Source of the DNA: an uncultured Pseudodesulfovibrio sp.
GTDB taxonomy: Bacteria; Desulfobacterota; Desulfovibrionia; Desulfovibrionales; Desulfovibrionaceae
NCBI RefSeq assembly: GCF_963677845.1
Contig: NZ_OY782498.1
Location: 878,001-942,000, forward strand
Reading direction: 5' to 3'
DNA length: 64,000 nucleotides
Position 1 is the stretch's first letter. The number at the start of each line of letters is the position of its first letter. Both the position numbers and the translations under genes were made by a program. The notes beneath the pieces were generated by a model. It had not been told where the DNA came from. It ran no database searches and saw only the letters and a program-made list of their open reading frames with translations. Below are positions 50,335-58,483 of this stretch, one piece after another.

Positions 50335-51942
50335 ATGGCAAACGGTAAAAGGATGTTGCGATTTGCTGCAATCATGATCGCGCTGGTCGGCGTGCTTGGT
50401 TTCCAGATGGAAGCTATGGGCATGCTCGACACAGTGGAGAAGGCCACGGGTAGGCCTGACGTGATCATGATCGACACCATCGCCAAACTAGAGTCACTTG
50501 AACAGTCTGCGGCCGTGTTTGAACATGACGCACACACAAAAGCCCTGAAAGAACAGGGCATGAGCTGCAATTCCTGTCATAAGAAGGATGCGGAAGGGAA
50601 CATGACCCTGACCTTCAATCGATTGGAAGGCGAAGGACAGCCCGAATTGTCCGCGTCAGAGCTCAAAGACATTTATCATGACGGCTGTATTTCCTGTCAC
50701 GTCGAAAGCGGCGACAAGGGATTCAAGACCGGCCCCATGGTGGGCGAGTGTCGTAGCTGTCACCAAGCCAAGCCTGAAATCGTCGCAGAACGCGTCGAGG
50801 CTGGCATGGACAACACGCTTCACTTCATTCACTGGGATTCCAAGATTATTCCGGCTGACGCGGGTGAGCAAACCAACTGTGGTGCTTGCCACACCGTCTA
50901 CGACGAGACCACCAAGAAAGAAGTCTACAAGAAGGGCGAGGAAGACAGCTGGCGTTATGCGACTGTGTACTCTCCTGAAGAAATGGCGAATCTTTCCACC
51001 AGGGAAGTCTTCCACAATCAATGTGTGACCTGTCATCAGACGCTCATTGAGAAGAAGGCCGAACGTAGTGGCCCCGTTGATTGCGCAAGTTGTCATGAAG
51101 CCAAGAAAGTCGATGCCCGCGAAGCAGAGAACGCCAAGACCGTGAAGGCCATGGGCGAACTGCCGCGTTTGCCGCGCAAACAGCCTGACGCCGTTCTGAT
51201 GATGGCCAAGGTTGAAGGCCCGGCACCTGAAAAGGCTACCGGTATGGCTCCTGTCGCGTTCAATCACAAACTTCACGAATCCGAAGTCGACACATGTAAC
51301 GTGTGTCACGTTCAGGGTGTCAATGCTCCTGTCGACACGAGTTTCAAGGCCATGCACGACGTGACCTTGGATAGCTCCTGTGTTGGGTGTCATGCCAAGG
51401 AACAGAAAAAGCCCGAATGTGCTGGTTGTCATGCAGCTCGTCCCGTTTCCAAGGCCAACTCCGAAGCCACATGCAAGAGCTGCCATAATGCAGCCCAGCC
51501 CGCGCACGGAGCAACCAAGGAAGTCATGCAGGCCGAAGCTGTGAATTTGATTGCTTCCCGTCCTGCAAGTCAGGCCATGGTCGCAATCGAGGACATTCCG
51601 GAAACTGTGACCATCGGTGTCATCTCCGACAAGTTCGAGCCGAGCAAAATGCCTCACCGCAAGATTGTGCTCTCCATGGCGAAAGGCATGAAGGATAGCC
51701 CACTGGCTAATACCTTCCACGCTACGCCTGAGGCCATGTGCGCTGGTTGTCACCACAACGCTCCGGCATCTGTCACTCCGCCCAAGTGCGCGAGCTGTCA
51801 CGCCAAGCCGTTTGAGACTGATGGCAAGCCCGGTTTGAAGGCTGCCTACCATGCTCAGTGCATGAGCTGCCATACCGAAATGAAGCTCGAGAAGCCCGCT
51901 GCCACGAACTGTGTCGCGTGCCACGAGAAAAAAGCCAACTAA
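50335..51942 (+). CDS. hmcA: HmcA high-molecular-weight cytochrome c with 14 CxxCH motifs
   Basis: HmcA is the periplasmic multihaem subunit that receives electrons from hydrogenase/tetrahaem cytochrome c3 and passes them to the membrane complex. The 535-residue protein has a signal peptide (KRMLRFAAIMIALVGVLGF) and cytochrome c3-like domains. I count 14 CxxCH motifs, grouped 3, 3, 4 and 4. The D. vulgaris protein is described with 16 haems, so this homologue has lost two, apparently one in the second group and another elsewhere. GAGGAAAGG precedes the ATG. hmcB follows after 17 bases. Confidence 0.93.
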   Translation: MANGKRMLRFAAIMIALVGVLGFQMEAMGMLDTVEKATGRPDVIMIDTIAKLESLEQSAAVFEHDAHTKALKEQGMSCNSCHKKDAEGNMTLTFNRLEGEGQPELSASELKDIYHDGCISCHVESGDKGFKTGPMVGECRSCHQAKPEIVAERVEAGMDNTLHFIHWDSKIIPADAGEQTNCGACHTVYDETTKKEVYKKGEEDSWRYATVYSPEEMANLSTREVFHNQCVTCHQTLIEKKAERSGPVDCASCHEAKKVDAREAENAKTVKAMGELPRLPRKQPDAVLMMAKVEGPAPEKATGMAPVAFNHKLHESEVDTCNVCHVQGVNAPVDTSFKAMHDVTLDSSCVGCHAKEQKKPECAGCHAARPVSKANSEATCKSCHNAAQPAHGATKEVMQAEAVNLIASRPASQAMVAIEDIPETVTIGVISDKFEPSKMPHRKIVLSMAKGMKDSPLANTFHATPEAMCAGCHHNAPASVTPPKCASCHAKPFETDGKPGLKAAYHAQCMSCHTEMKLEKPAATNCVACHEKKAN

Positions 51943-51959
51943 CCGAAGGAGAACGTTAG

Positions 51960-53015
51960 ATGTTACGTAGAACATTCCTCGGACTGTTGGGCGCCGCTGG
52001 CGCGAGTGTCGCGCTTCCCACGTCGGCAAAGGCCGGAGGTAAATCCTTTGGTCCGCATCCCGACACGCAGGCCGTGCTCTTTGATGCCACCCGTTGCATC
52101 GGTTGCCGCAAATGCGAGCTGGCCTGCAACGAGGTGAACCAACTGCCCGCACCCGACAAGAAGTTCGACGACCTGACGGTCCTCGACACCAAACGTCGGA
52201 CCGATGAAAAAACTTATACTGTCGTCAACAAGTTCCAGGGAAAGACCGGACCGGTCTTCGTCAAGAAGCAGTGTAATCACTGTCTGGAACCTGCCTGTGC
52301 CTCCGCCTGCTTTGTCAAGGCGTTCAAGAAGGAACCAAACGGAGCTGTTAGCTATGATGCTTCCGTCTGTGTCGGCTGCCGTTATTGCATGGTCGCCTGT
52401 CCCTTCGAGATTCCGGCATACGAATATGATGAGCCTCTGACTCCCAGAGTCATGAAGTGCACCTTGTGCGCACCCCGTCTGGCCGAAGGCAAATTGCCCG
52501 GTTGTGTGGAGCGTTGCCCCAAGGAGGCACTGACCTTTGGCCCCCGCGATGAGATCATCAAGATCGCTCGTGCACGCATCGCCGCCTACCCTGATCGTTA
52601 CGTGGACCATGTCTACGGCGAAAGAGAAATGGGCGGCACCAGTTGGATGTATATCTCTGGCGAGCCGTTCACCGAGATTGGCATGCGTGAAGATTTGGGT
52701 ACTGCCTCCGCACCAGAGCTGACAGCCGGTGCACTCGCTGCGGTTCCCATCGTGGTCGGCATGTGGCCTGTGCTGCTCGGCGGTATCTACGCTGTGAGCA
52801 AGCGCAAGGATAAGATTGCCAACGACGAGCGCGTCGCGGCTGTTAAGGATGCCCTGACCCGAGCCGGAGAAGAAGCCGAGAAGAAGTTGCATGAGCAGCT
52901 GTCCAAGGCTGAAGTCGCCAACCAGCGTCGCATCGAGGTCGAGGTCAAGAAAGCCGTTGAAGAGGCTCTTGCTCCTAAGGAAGAAGAAGCCGAAACCGGT
53001 GAGGAGGAATCCTAA
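51960..53015 (+). CDS. hmcB: HmcB iron-sulfur subunit of the Hmc complex
   Basis: This 351-residue ferredoxin-like protein starts [25 protein letters not shown], a Tat-like signal, so its clusters lie on the periplasmic side. Cluster motifs are [45 protein letters not shown] and [22 protein letters not shown] hydrophobic segment (about 262-280) and a long charged C-terminal coiled coil (residues 290-351, rich in Glu, Lys and Ala) follow; the helix would place the tail across the membrane. It connects HmcA with the NrfD-like HmcC. Confidence 0.92.
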   Translation: MLRRTFLGLLGAAGASVALPTSAKAGGKSFGPHPDTQAVLFDATRCIGCRKCELACNEVNQLPAPDKKFDDLTVLDTKRRTDEKTYTVVNKFQGKTGPVFVKKQCNHCLEPACASACFVKAFKKEPNGAVSYDASVCVGCRYCMVACPFEIPAYEYDEPLTPRVMKCTLCAPRLAEGKLPGCVERCPKEALTFGPRDEIIKIARARIAAYPDRYVDHVYGEREMGGTSWMYISGEPFTEIGMREDLGTASAPELTAGALAAVPIVVGMWPVLLGGIYAVSKRKDKIANDERVAAVKDALTRAGEEAEKKLHEQLSKAEVANQRRIEVEVKKAVEEALAPKEEEAETGEEES

Positions 53016-54191
53016 ATGTCTGTCGACACCATTGCGGCTGAAAAGAAATCCTTGTTCACGCCGTTCAATATTATTGCTGGAGTCATTCTCATTGCCGGAC
53101 TTATCGTTACGGTGATGCGTTTTACCGGCGGCCTCGGTGCCGTCACCAACCTTGACCAGAACAACCCGTGGGGCATCTGGATCGGTTTCGATCTGATGTG
53201 CGGCGTTGCCCTGGCAGCCGGTGGATACACCACCTCGGCAGCCTGCTACGTGTTCGGTCTCAAGAAGTTCCATGCCGGTGTCCGTCCGGCCATCCTGACC
53301 GCATTCCTCGGCTATGCCCTTGTGGTTTTTGCTCTGGGATACGACGTCGGTCGTCCTTGGCGTTTGCCGTACCCCCTCTTTGTTCAGCAGGGAACAACCT
53401 CTCTGCTTTTTGAAGTGGGTCTGTGCGTCATGCTGTATCTGACCGTGCTGTTCATCGAATTCACCCCGGCCCTGTTCGAATGGCTCGGTATGAAGAAGAT
53501 CCGCAACACCGTGGTTAAATTGACCTTGGCCCTGACCATCTTCGGTGTGGTCCTGTCCACCTTGCATCAGTCCTCTCTGGGCGCGCTGTTTACCATTGCG
53601 CCATCGAAGTTGCATCCGCTCTGGTATTCGCAATACCTGCCGGTATTCTTCTTCGTGTCGAGCATCTGTGCGGGTATGTCCATGGTCATCTTCGAAGGAA
53701 CACTCTCTCATAAGCCCATGCACCACTTGATGGACGAGGAGTACCTGAATAACCACGATGGTCTTATCCTTGGATTCGGAAAGGCCGCTTCCCTCGTGCT
53801 GTTCGGGTACTTCTCCATCAAGGTTATCGGCTTGGCATACGACAACAACTGGCATTACCTGACCACCGGCTACGGCGCGTGGTATCTGGTTGAGATGCTC
53901 GGTTGCGTAGCCCTGCCATCCTTTCTGTATGCCATCGGCGTTCGGGACAGGAATATTACTGTTATCAAATGGGCCGCTGGACTGACTGTCCTCGGCATTA
54001 TCGTCAACCGATTCAATATCTCCATGGTTGCCTTCAACTACCACCTGCCTTCTGCAGAGCGGTATTTCCCGAGCTGGGGCGAGATCACCATCTCCCTGTT
54101 CGTGGTCACCATCGGTGTGGTTGTTTTCCGGTTCATCAGCACCAGGATGCCCATTTTCTACGAGCACCCTGATTACAAGGGCGAACACTAG
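53016..54191 (+). CDS. hmcC: HmcC NrfD-like integral membrane subunit
   Basis: This 391-residue protein of the NrfD/PsrC family has about ten helices. It carries the segment NNPWGIWIGFDLMCGVALAAGGYTTSA near the start and GRPWRLPYPLF and STLHQSSLGALFTIAPSKLHPLWYS in the middle, both typical of HmcC/HybB-like quinone-reactive subunits. It is immediately adjacent to hmcB (no gap) and is followed by the small hmcD. It would carry electrons or quinone chemistry across the membrane. Confidence 0.93.
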   Translation: MSVDTIAAEKKSLFTPFNIIAGVILIAGLIVTVMRFTGGLGAVTNLDQNNPWGIWIGFDLMCGVALAAGGYTTSAACYVFGLKKFHAGVRPAILTAFLGYALVVFALGYDVGRPWRLPYPLFVQQGTTSLLFEVGLCVMLYLTVLFIEFTPALFEWLGMKKIRNTVVKLTLALTIFGVVLSTLHQSSLGALFTIAPSKLHPLWYSQYLPVFFFVSSICAGMSMVIFEGTLSHKPMHHLMDEEYLNNHDGLILGFGKAASLVLFGYFSIKVIGLAYDNNWHYLTTGYGAWYLVEMLGCVALPSFLYAIGVRDRNITVIKWAAGLTVLGIIVNRFNISMVAFNYHLPSAERYFPSWGEITISLFVVTIGVVVFRFISTRMPIFYEHPDYKGEH

Positions 54192-54208
54192 CCTCGGGAG
54201 GTATTGAG

Positions 54209-54340
54209 ATGGAATTCTTTAATTTACAGGATTACTACACCTTCACCAAAGGCACAGTGTATCTGATCATGGGCGCAATTCTGGTAGGGGTCACCCTTTA
54301 CTGGCAGTTCCTCATGGGCGGAAATAAAAAGGACGACTAG
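54209..54340 (+). CDS. hmcD: HmcD small single-helix subunit
   Basis: This very short gene of 43 residues reads MEFFNLQDYYTFTKGTVYLI, then a membrane helix (about 14-36) and a charged end GGNKKDD. GGGAGG stands 8 bases before the ATG. Its place between hmcC and hmcE and its single helix match hmcD of Desulfovibrio, a small membrane protein of about this length. Its role in the complex is unknown. Confidence 0.88.
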   Translation: MEFFNLQDYYTFTKGTVYLIMGAILVGVTLYWQFLMGGNKKDD

Positions 54341-54394
54341 GCGCTTAGGCCATCGTTTTATAACTAACGATATGACAATCAAGGAGAAGCGGAA

Positions 54395-55072
54395 ATGTAC
54401 GATTTCCTGACAGGGCCCATGCTCTGGGTGACGTTTCTCGTCAGCTTTGGCGGCCTGATCGTTCGCGCCGTCATGTATGTCAGGGGCCTGAGTTGGCAGC
54501 TTGACAGAGTGGCCTATCGCCCCAACATGAGTTACGGACTGCGCGGCGGATTCCGTTCCATTCTGGCCTTTATCATTCCGTTCAAGGCCCGTTTGTGGAG
54601 GGTTCGCCCCGGTTTTACCATCATCTTCTTTGCCTTCCATATCGGACTGCTTGTCACTCCGATCTTTCTGGAAGCACATAATGTGATGCTGCAAGATGCA
54701 TTCGGATTCAGCCTGCCTGCGCTACCCACCTTTGTGGCGGATACGTTGGCTTGGATATGCCTGGTCGGCGGCCTGTTCATGGTTCTGCGCCGTATTGCAT
54801 TCCCCGAAGTGCGCATCATCACCACCTTCTACGATTACCTGCTGCTGGTCATTACGGTGATGCCTTTTGTCACCGGTCTGATCGCACGCTACGAGATGGG
54901 CGATTACAACTTCTGGCTGATGGCACATATCATCAGCGCGGAAATCTGGTTGCTTTGTCTGCCTTTCACCAAGCTCAGTCACGCCATTTTGTTCTTCATG
55001 TCCCGCATGCAGCTGGGAATGGATTACGGCATCAAGCGTGGTGGTATGAAAGGCTCGGACATGTCCTGGTAA
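54395..55072 (+). CDS. hmcE: HmcE integral membrane subunit
   Basis: This 225-residue membrane protein has five helices, resembling the NarI/DsrM family of cytochrome b subunits (RPGFTIIFFAFHIGLLVTPIFLEAHN, and MAHIISAEIWLLCLPFTKLSH near the end), with histidines that could bind haem b. AAGGAG precedes the ATG. It is paired with the HdrD-like HmcF encoded next, as DsrM is with DsrK. Confidence 0.9.
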   Translation: MYDFLTGPMLWVTFLVSFGGLIVRAVMYVRGLSWQLDRVAYRPNMSYGLRGGFRSILAFIIPFKARLWRVRPGFTIIFFAFHIGLLVTPIFLEAHNVMLQDAFGFSLPALPTFVADTLAWICLVGGLFMVLRRIAFPEVRIITTFYDYLLLVITVMPFVTGLIARYEMGDYNFWLMAHIISAEIWLLCLPFTKLSHAILFFMSRMQLGMDYGIKRGGMKGSDMSW

Positions 55073-55111
55073 TCGGGATTGAGACACAGCCCAAGATAAT
55101 GGAGAATCACA

Positions 55112-56503
55112 ATGCCTGAAGGAAAACTTTGCAACAGGACGCCCATCAAGACCGATGAACAGCTCAAGCTGACTCTCGGCGATAAGGGCGGAAAGCAATA
55201 TTACGAAGAAATGAACCACCTGGATGTGGATTCGGAAAAGCTGTGGGCAACCATACAGAAGACCATGAAGTCCAGGATCAAGACCTGGCTGGAAATCTGT
55301 GCTCACTGCGGCCTGTGCGCCGAATCCTGCTTTCTGTACCAGGTTAACGGACGTGTGCCCGAACAGGTCCCGTCCTATAAGATCCAGGCCACACTTGGCC
55401 AGATCGTCAAGAAGAAGGGCAAGGTCGACAACGAGTTCATGCAGATGTGCATGGAGACCGCATGGTCCAAGTGCACCTGCTGTAACCGTTGTGGCATGTA
55501 CTGCCCGCACGGCATCGATATGGGTATCATGTTCAGCTACCTGCGCGGTCTGCTGTACTCTCAGGGTTTTGTGCCATGGGAACTCAAAATCGGTTCCGGT
55601 ATGCACCGCGTGTATCGTGCTCAGATGGATGTTACCACTGAAGACTGGGTCGAGACATGCGAGTGGATGGCCGAAGAGACCGAAGAGGAATGGCCGGGCC
55701 TTGAAATTCCAGTCGACAAGGTCGGCGCGGATATCATGTACACCTGCAATGCCCGTGAACCCAAGCACTACCCGGAAGATATCGCCGAAGCGGCTATTCT
55801 CTTCCATGTGGCCGGTGAAAACTGGACCGTCCCTTCGGAAGGTTGGGAACAGACCTCCCTGTCCATGTTTGCCGGTGATTGGGAATGCTGCAAGGACAAC
55901 GTTCAGAATGTCTACGATGCCATTGAGCGTTTGAAGCCCAAACGTGCTACTGGCACCGAGTGTGGTCATGCACATCGAGCCACCGTCATCGAAGGTCCTT
56001 ACTGGGTCGGTCGTGAAGATGGTCAGCCGCCAGTTCCTTACGTTCATTACGTGGAATGGTTGGCAGAAGCGCTGCGCACCGGCAAGCTCAAGATTGATCC
56101 TTCAAAGAGGATCAAGGAGCCGGTTACCTTGCAGGATTCCTGCAACTATGTACGTAACCAAGGCCTCAAGGATGTCACCCGTGAGATCATCAGCTATATA
56201 GTGGAACCTGGCTATTTCGTCGAAATGGCCCCCACTAAGGAGCACAACTACTGCTGCGGCGGCGGTGGTGGTTTTAACGGCATCGGCAAGTATCGTGAAC
56301 AGCGTAATATGGCTCTTCGCAAGAAGATGGATCAGATCCTTGATACGGGTTGCAAGCTCGTCATCGCTCCGTGCCATAACTGCTGGGACGCCATCCGTGA
56401 CCTTGAGGAAGAGTATGAAATCGGCATCCGCTGGTCCTTCCTCAAACCGTTGGTGATCAATATGCTGGATGTTCCCGAACATCTGCTGCCCAAGGACGAG
56501 TAA
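55112..56503 (+). CDS. hmcF: HmcF HdrD-like iron-sulfur subunit
   Basis: This 463-residue cytoplasmic protein has two 4Fe-4S motifs ([14 protein letters not shown] and [14 protein letters not shown]) and a C-terminal CCG-type domain (DSCNYV ... NYCCGGGGG ... [10 protein letters not shown]) of the kind that binds a noncubane 4Fe-4S cluster in HdrB/HdrD and DsrK. It would be the cytoplasmic end of the Hmc electron path, donating to a thiol/disulfide or sulfur-reduction partner. The universal stress gene follows after 19 bases. Confidence 0.92.
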   Translation: MPEGKLCNRTPIKTDEQLKLTLGDKGGKQYYEEMNHLDVDSEKLWATIQKTMKSRIKTWLEICAHCGLCAESCFLYQVNGRVPEQVPSYKIQATLGQIVKKKGKVDNEFMQMCMETAWSKCTCCNRCGMYCPHGIDMGIMFSYLRGLLYSQGFVPWELKIGSGMHRVYRAQMDVTTEDWVETCEWMAEETEEEWPGLEIPVDKVGADIMYTCNAREPKHYPEDIAEAAILFHVAGENWTVPSEGWEQTSLSMFAGDWECCKDNVQNVYDAIERLKPKRATGTECGHAHRATVIEGPYWVGREDGQPPVPYVHYVEWLAEALRTGKLKIDPSKRIKEPVTLQDSCNYVRNQGLKDVTREIISYIVEPGYFVEMAPTKEHNYCCGGGGGFNGIGKYREQRNMALRKKMDQILDTGCKLVIAPCHNCWDAIRDLEEEYEIGIRWSFLKPLVINMLDVPEHLLPKDE

Positions 56504-56522
56504 CCAAAGGACGAGGTGAAAT

Positions 56523-57416
56523 ATGTTCAAAAAGATTCTACTGGCTACCAGCGGTGCTCCGTCCACCTTCGGCGCCGCCCGTGTCGCTTTCGACATGGCC
56601 AAGCGTTACGACGCAGAGGTCATAGTCTTCAACGTCATGGGTGTGCCCACCAAGGCCTTCTCTCAGGAAGTCAACGACGTCCGTACCGGTGAGAAGATTG
56701 AGGTTGACGACGAATACCGTTCCTGGGTTGAGGAGGAGTTGAAAAACACCTTTGCAAAGCAGATTGAGAGCGTGGAATTCTCCAAGATGATCCTGACCAC
56801 CGGCGTGCCGCATCGCGAGATTCTTCGTGCTGCTCGCGACGAAGATGTGGATTTGATCGTCATGGGTGCAAGTTCCGGTGAATCTTCTGCCTACCGCAAA
56901 GGTTACCCTGGTTCCACCTTGCAACGTGTTGCTAAAGCAGCCCGTTGTCCGGTGATGACCGTGCACCGCGAGACCGCGTCCTACTGGGGCGGTTTCGGTA
57001 ATATTGTCTTTGCTACTGACTTCTCCAAGCAGGCGGAGAACGCGTTTAAGTTCGCTTTGGCTTCTGCCAAGGAGTTGGACTGCGACCTGACGCTTCTGCA
57101 TGCGCTGGATATCAGCGGTAAGGTGCTGGATCAGAACTCCATTGAAGACGATCTCATCGCAACGCGTAAGCGTATCCGCGATACGTATGTTTCGCAGATG
57201 GGCGATTTCAAGAACTTCGACGTCGAGGTTTGGGAAGGTGTCCCTTATGTGGAGATCGTCAAGATGGCTCGTGAGCGGTCTGCCGACCTTATTGTTATGG
57301 CACACCACAGCCGAGAACTGGACCCTGAAAAGGCTCGCATTGGTTCCACCATGGAGCAGGTTATCCTGCGCGCTGGTTGTCCTGTGGTGAGCGTCAGCAA
57401 GCCGGACAAAGTATAA
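56523..57416 (+). CDS. Tandem universal stress protein
   Basis: This 297-residue protein is made of two UspA domains. Each ends with the ATP-binding pattern: VMGASSGESSAYRKGYPGSTLQRVAKAARCPVMTVH (about 111-147) and VMAHHSRELDPEKARIGSTMEQVILRAGCPVVSV (about 258-292). The GxxxxG...S/T residues are present, so nucleotide binding is likely. It is cotranscribed with hmcF, which is not the case for the classical D. vulgaris hmc operon as I know it. It may couple stress or energy status to the complex. Confidence 0.88.
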   Translation: MFKKILLATSGAPSTFGAARVAFDMAKRYDAEVIVFNVMGVPTKAFSQEVNDVRTGEKIEVDDEYRSWVEEELKNTFAKQIESVEFSKMILTTGVPHREILRAARDEDVDLIVMGASSGESSAYRKGYPGSTLQRVAKAARCPVMTVHRETASYWGGFGNIVFATDFSKQAENAFKFALASAKELDCDLTLLHALDISGKVLDQNSIEDDLIATRKRIRDTYVSQMGDFKNFDVEVWEGVPYVEIVKMARERSADLIVMAHHSRELDPEKARIGSTMEQVILRAGCPVVSVSKPDKV

Positions 57417-57426
57417 AGTGTGAAAT

Positions 57427-57498
57427 GCGTCCGGCTCTTGCTGAGTCGGACGCTCAAATATTAATGCCGCAGTCGGCCTTGGCGGGAGCGACTGCGGC
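57427..57498 (+). terminator. Two tandem hairpins between the Usp and rrf1-like genes
   Basis: GCGTCCG...CGGACGC (57427-57453) is followed by GCCGCAGTCG...CGACTGCGGC (57466-57498). Neither has a long T-run. They probably reduce read-through or protect the structural hmc message from decay, separating structural from regulatory gene expression. Confidence 0.5.
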
Positions 57499-57544
57499 AA
57501 AGTCAAGAATCAAAATATGATTCATGCGTACCAGGAGGGTTGTT

Positions 57545-57898
57545 ATGTCCAAGAAGATTCTCATCGTTGATGACGACAAGGAAATCCGTTCTTATTTGTC
57601 CGAACTTCTCAGCGACAACGGTTATGAAACCGTGACTGCCGTAGATGGTTCCGAAGCTGTTGAGATTGCAAAGCAGGAAAAGCCTGATCTCATTACTCTT
57701 GATCTGGAAATGCCCAACGAGTGGGGTCCCAGATTTTACCGCAAGATCAGCCAGGACGAGGCGCTTAAGCGTACCCCCGTTGTAGTGATCAGCGGGCTCA
57801 ACTCGATCAAATACGCTATTCCCAAAGCGATCGCAAGCCTTACGAAACCTTTTGAACCTGCTCAATTGCTGAAGATCGTCAAAGACGCAATCGGCTAA
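57545..57898 (+). CDS. Rrf1-like single-domain response regulator
   Basis: This 117-residue receiver has no output domain. It contains ILIVDDDKE (acidic pair), the phospho-acceptor in LITLDLEMPNEWGPRFYRK (Asp53), Ser in VVVISG and Lys in SLTKPFEP. The segment EMPNEWGPRFYR is unusual after the acceptor and is shared with the next gene. In D. vulgaris, rrf1 follows hmcF and encodes such a regulator; this gene takes the same position after the Usp insertion. The ATG at 57545 follows AGGAGGG. It is probably phosphorylated by one of the kinases downstream and acts by protein contact. Confidence 0.82.
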   Translation: MSKKILIVDDDKEIRSYLSELLSDNGYETVTAVDGSEAVEIAKQEKPDLITLDLEMPNEWGPRFYRKISQDEALKRTPVVVISGLNSIKYAIPKAIASLTKPFEPAQLLKIVKDAIG

Positions 57899-57919
57899 AA
57901 ATGTAGGTGTGGGGGCAAG

Positions 57920-57952
57920 CCGACCCACGGATTTTCATAGTCCGTGGGTCGG
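57920..57952 (+). other. Hairpin between the two response-regulator genes
   Basis: A perfect 12-bp stem, CCGACCCACGGA (57920-57931) with TCCGTGGGTCGG (57941-57952). It has no T-run and lies 22 bases past the stop codon; a stability or attenuation element is likely. Confidence 0.55.
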
Positions 57953-58038
57953 ATATTCATGCTTGAACAAGTGTGCGGGTTGAGTGTACGTTCAAAGGGT
58001 TGCGGGAAACTCAATACCTTGAACAACAGGTAGAACGA

Positions 58039-58401
58039 ATGCCAAAGAAAATTATGGTGGTGGATGACGATCCAGATATCGTCGACTACCTCATCAACGT
58101 GTTCGAAGATCACGGATACGACACCTGCCGCGCTTCTGACGGGATATCGGCGTATGATGTGGCGAAGGCTGAGAAGCCCGACCTCATAACGCTTGACATT
58201 GAAATGCCTCATGAGTGGGGTCCCAGATTTTACCGTCGGTTGACAAGTGAAGAGGAATTCTCGGATATCCCGGTGATAGTCATCAGTGGATTGTCCGGGA
58301 TACATCTGGCTATTCGGCGGGCTGTGGCGACCATCAAGAAGCCTTTTGATCCAGCCGATGTGATTCAGATAGTGCACGAGGCGTTGGGCGACGAATTCTG
58401 A
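58039..58401 (+). CDS. Second Rrf1-like response regulator, paralogue of the preceding gene
   Basis: This 120-residue single-domain receiver closely resembles the gene before it. It shares KPDLITLD-x-EMP-x-EWGPRFYR (acceptor Asp53), VIVISGL and IKKPFDPA. The two genes are tandem duplicates that have diverged mainly in the first helix and the alpha4-beta5 face. The ATG at 58039 follows CAGGTAGAACGA; in-frame codons further up have no start signal. It may compete with or complement the first regulator for the same kinases. Confidence 0.82.
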   Translation: MPKKIMVVDDDPDIVDYLINVFEDHGYDTCRASDGISAYDVAKAEKPDLITLDIEMPHEWGPRFYRRLTSEEEFSDIPVIVISGLSGIHLAIRRAVATIKKPFDPADVIQIVHEALGDEF

Positions 58402-58483
58402 CAACGATAGTTGACGGTTCAAGGGTGCCGTAATGATTGCATACAGCCGGGGGTGGTTGGATTGTGATCGGCATACCGGGGGT

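Noticed and set aside
51963-54188. A 741-codon open frame antisense to hmcB and hmcC
   Set aside because: It mirrors two well-recognised genes and its protein is rich in His, Gln, Gly and Arg with no domain. Biased codon use in hmcB and hmcC leaves the opposite strand open.
54722-56047. A 441-codon open frame antisense to hmcE and hmcF
   Set aside because: Same reason: it is the complement of two certain genes and lacks any protein signature.
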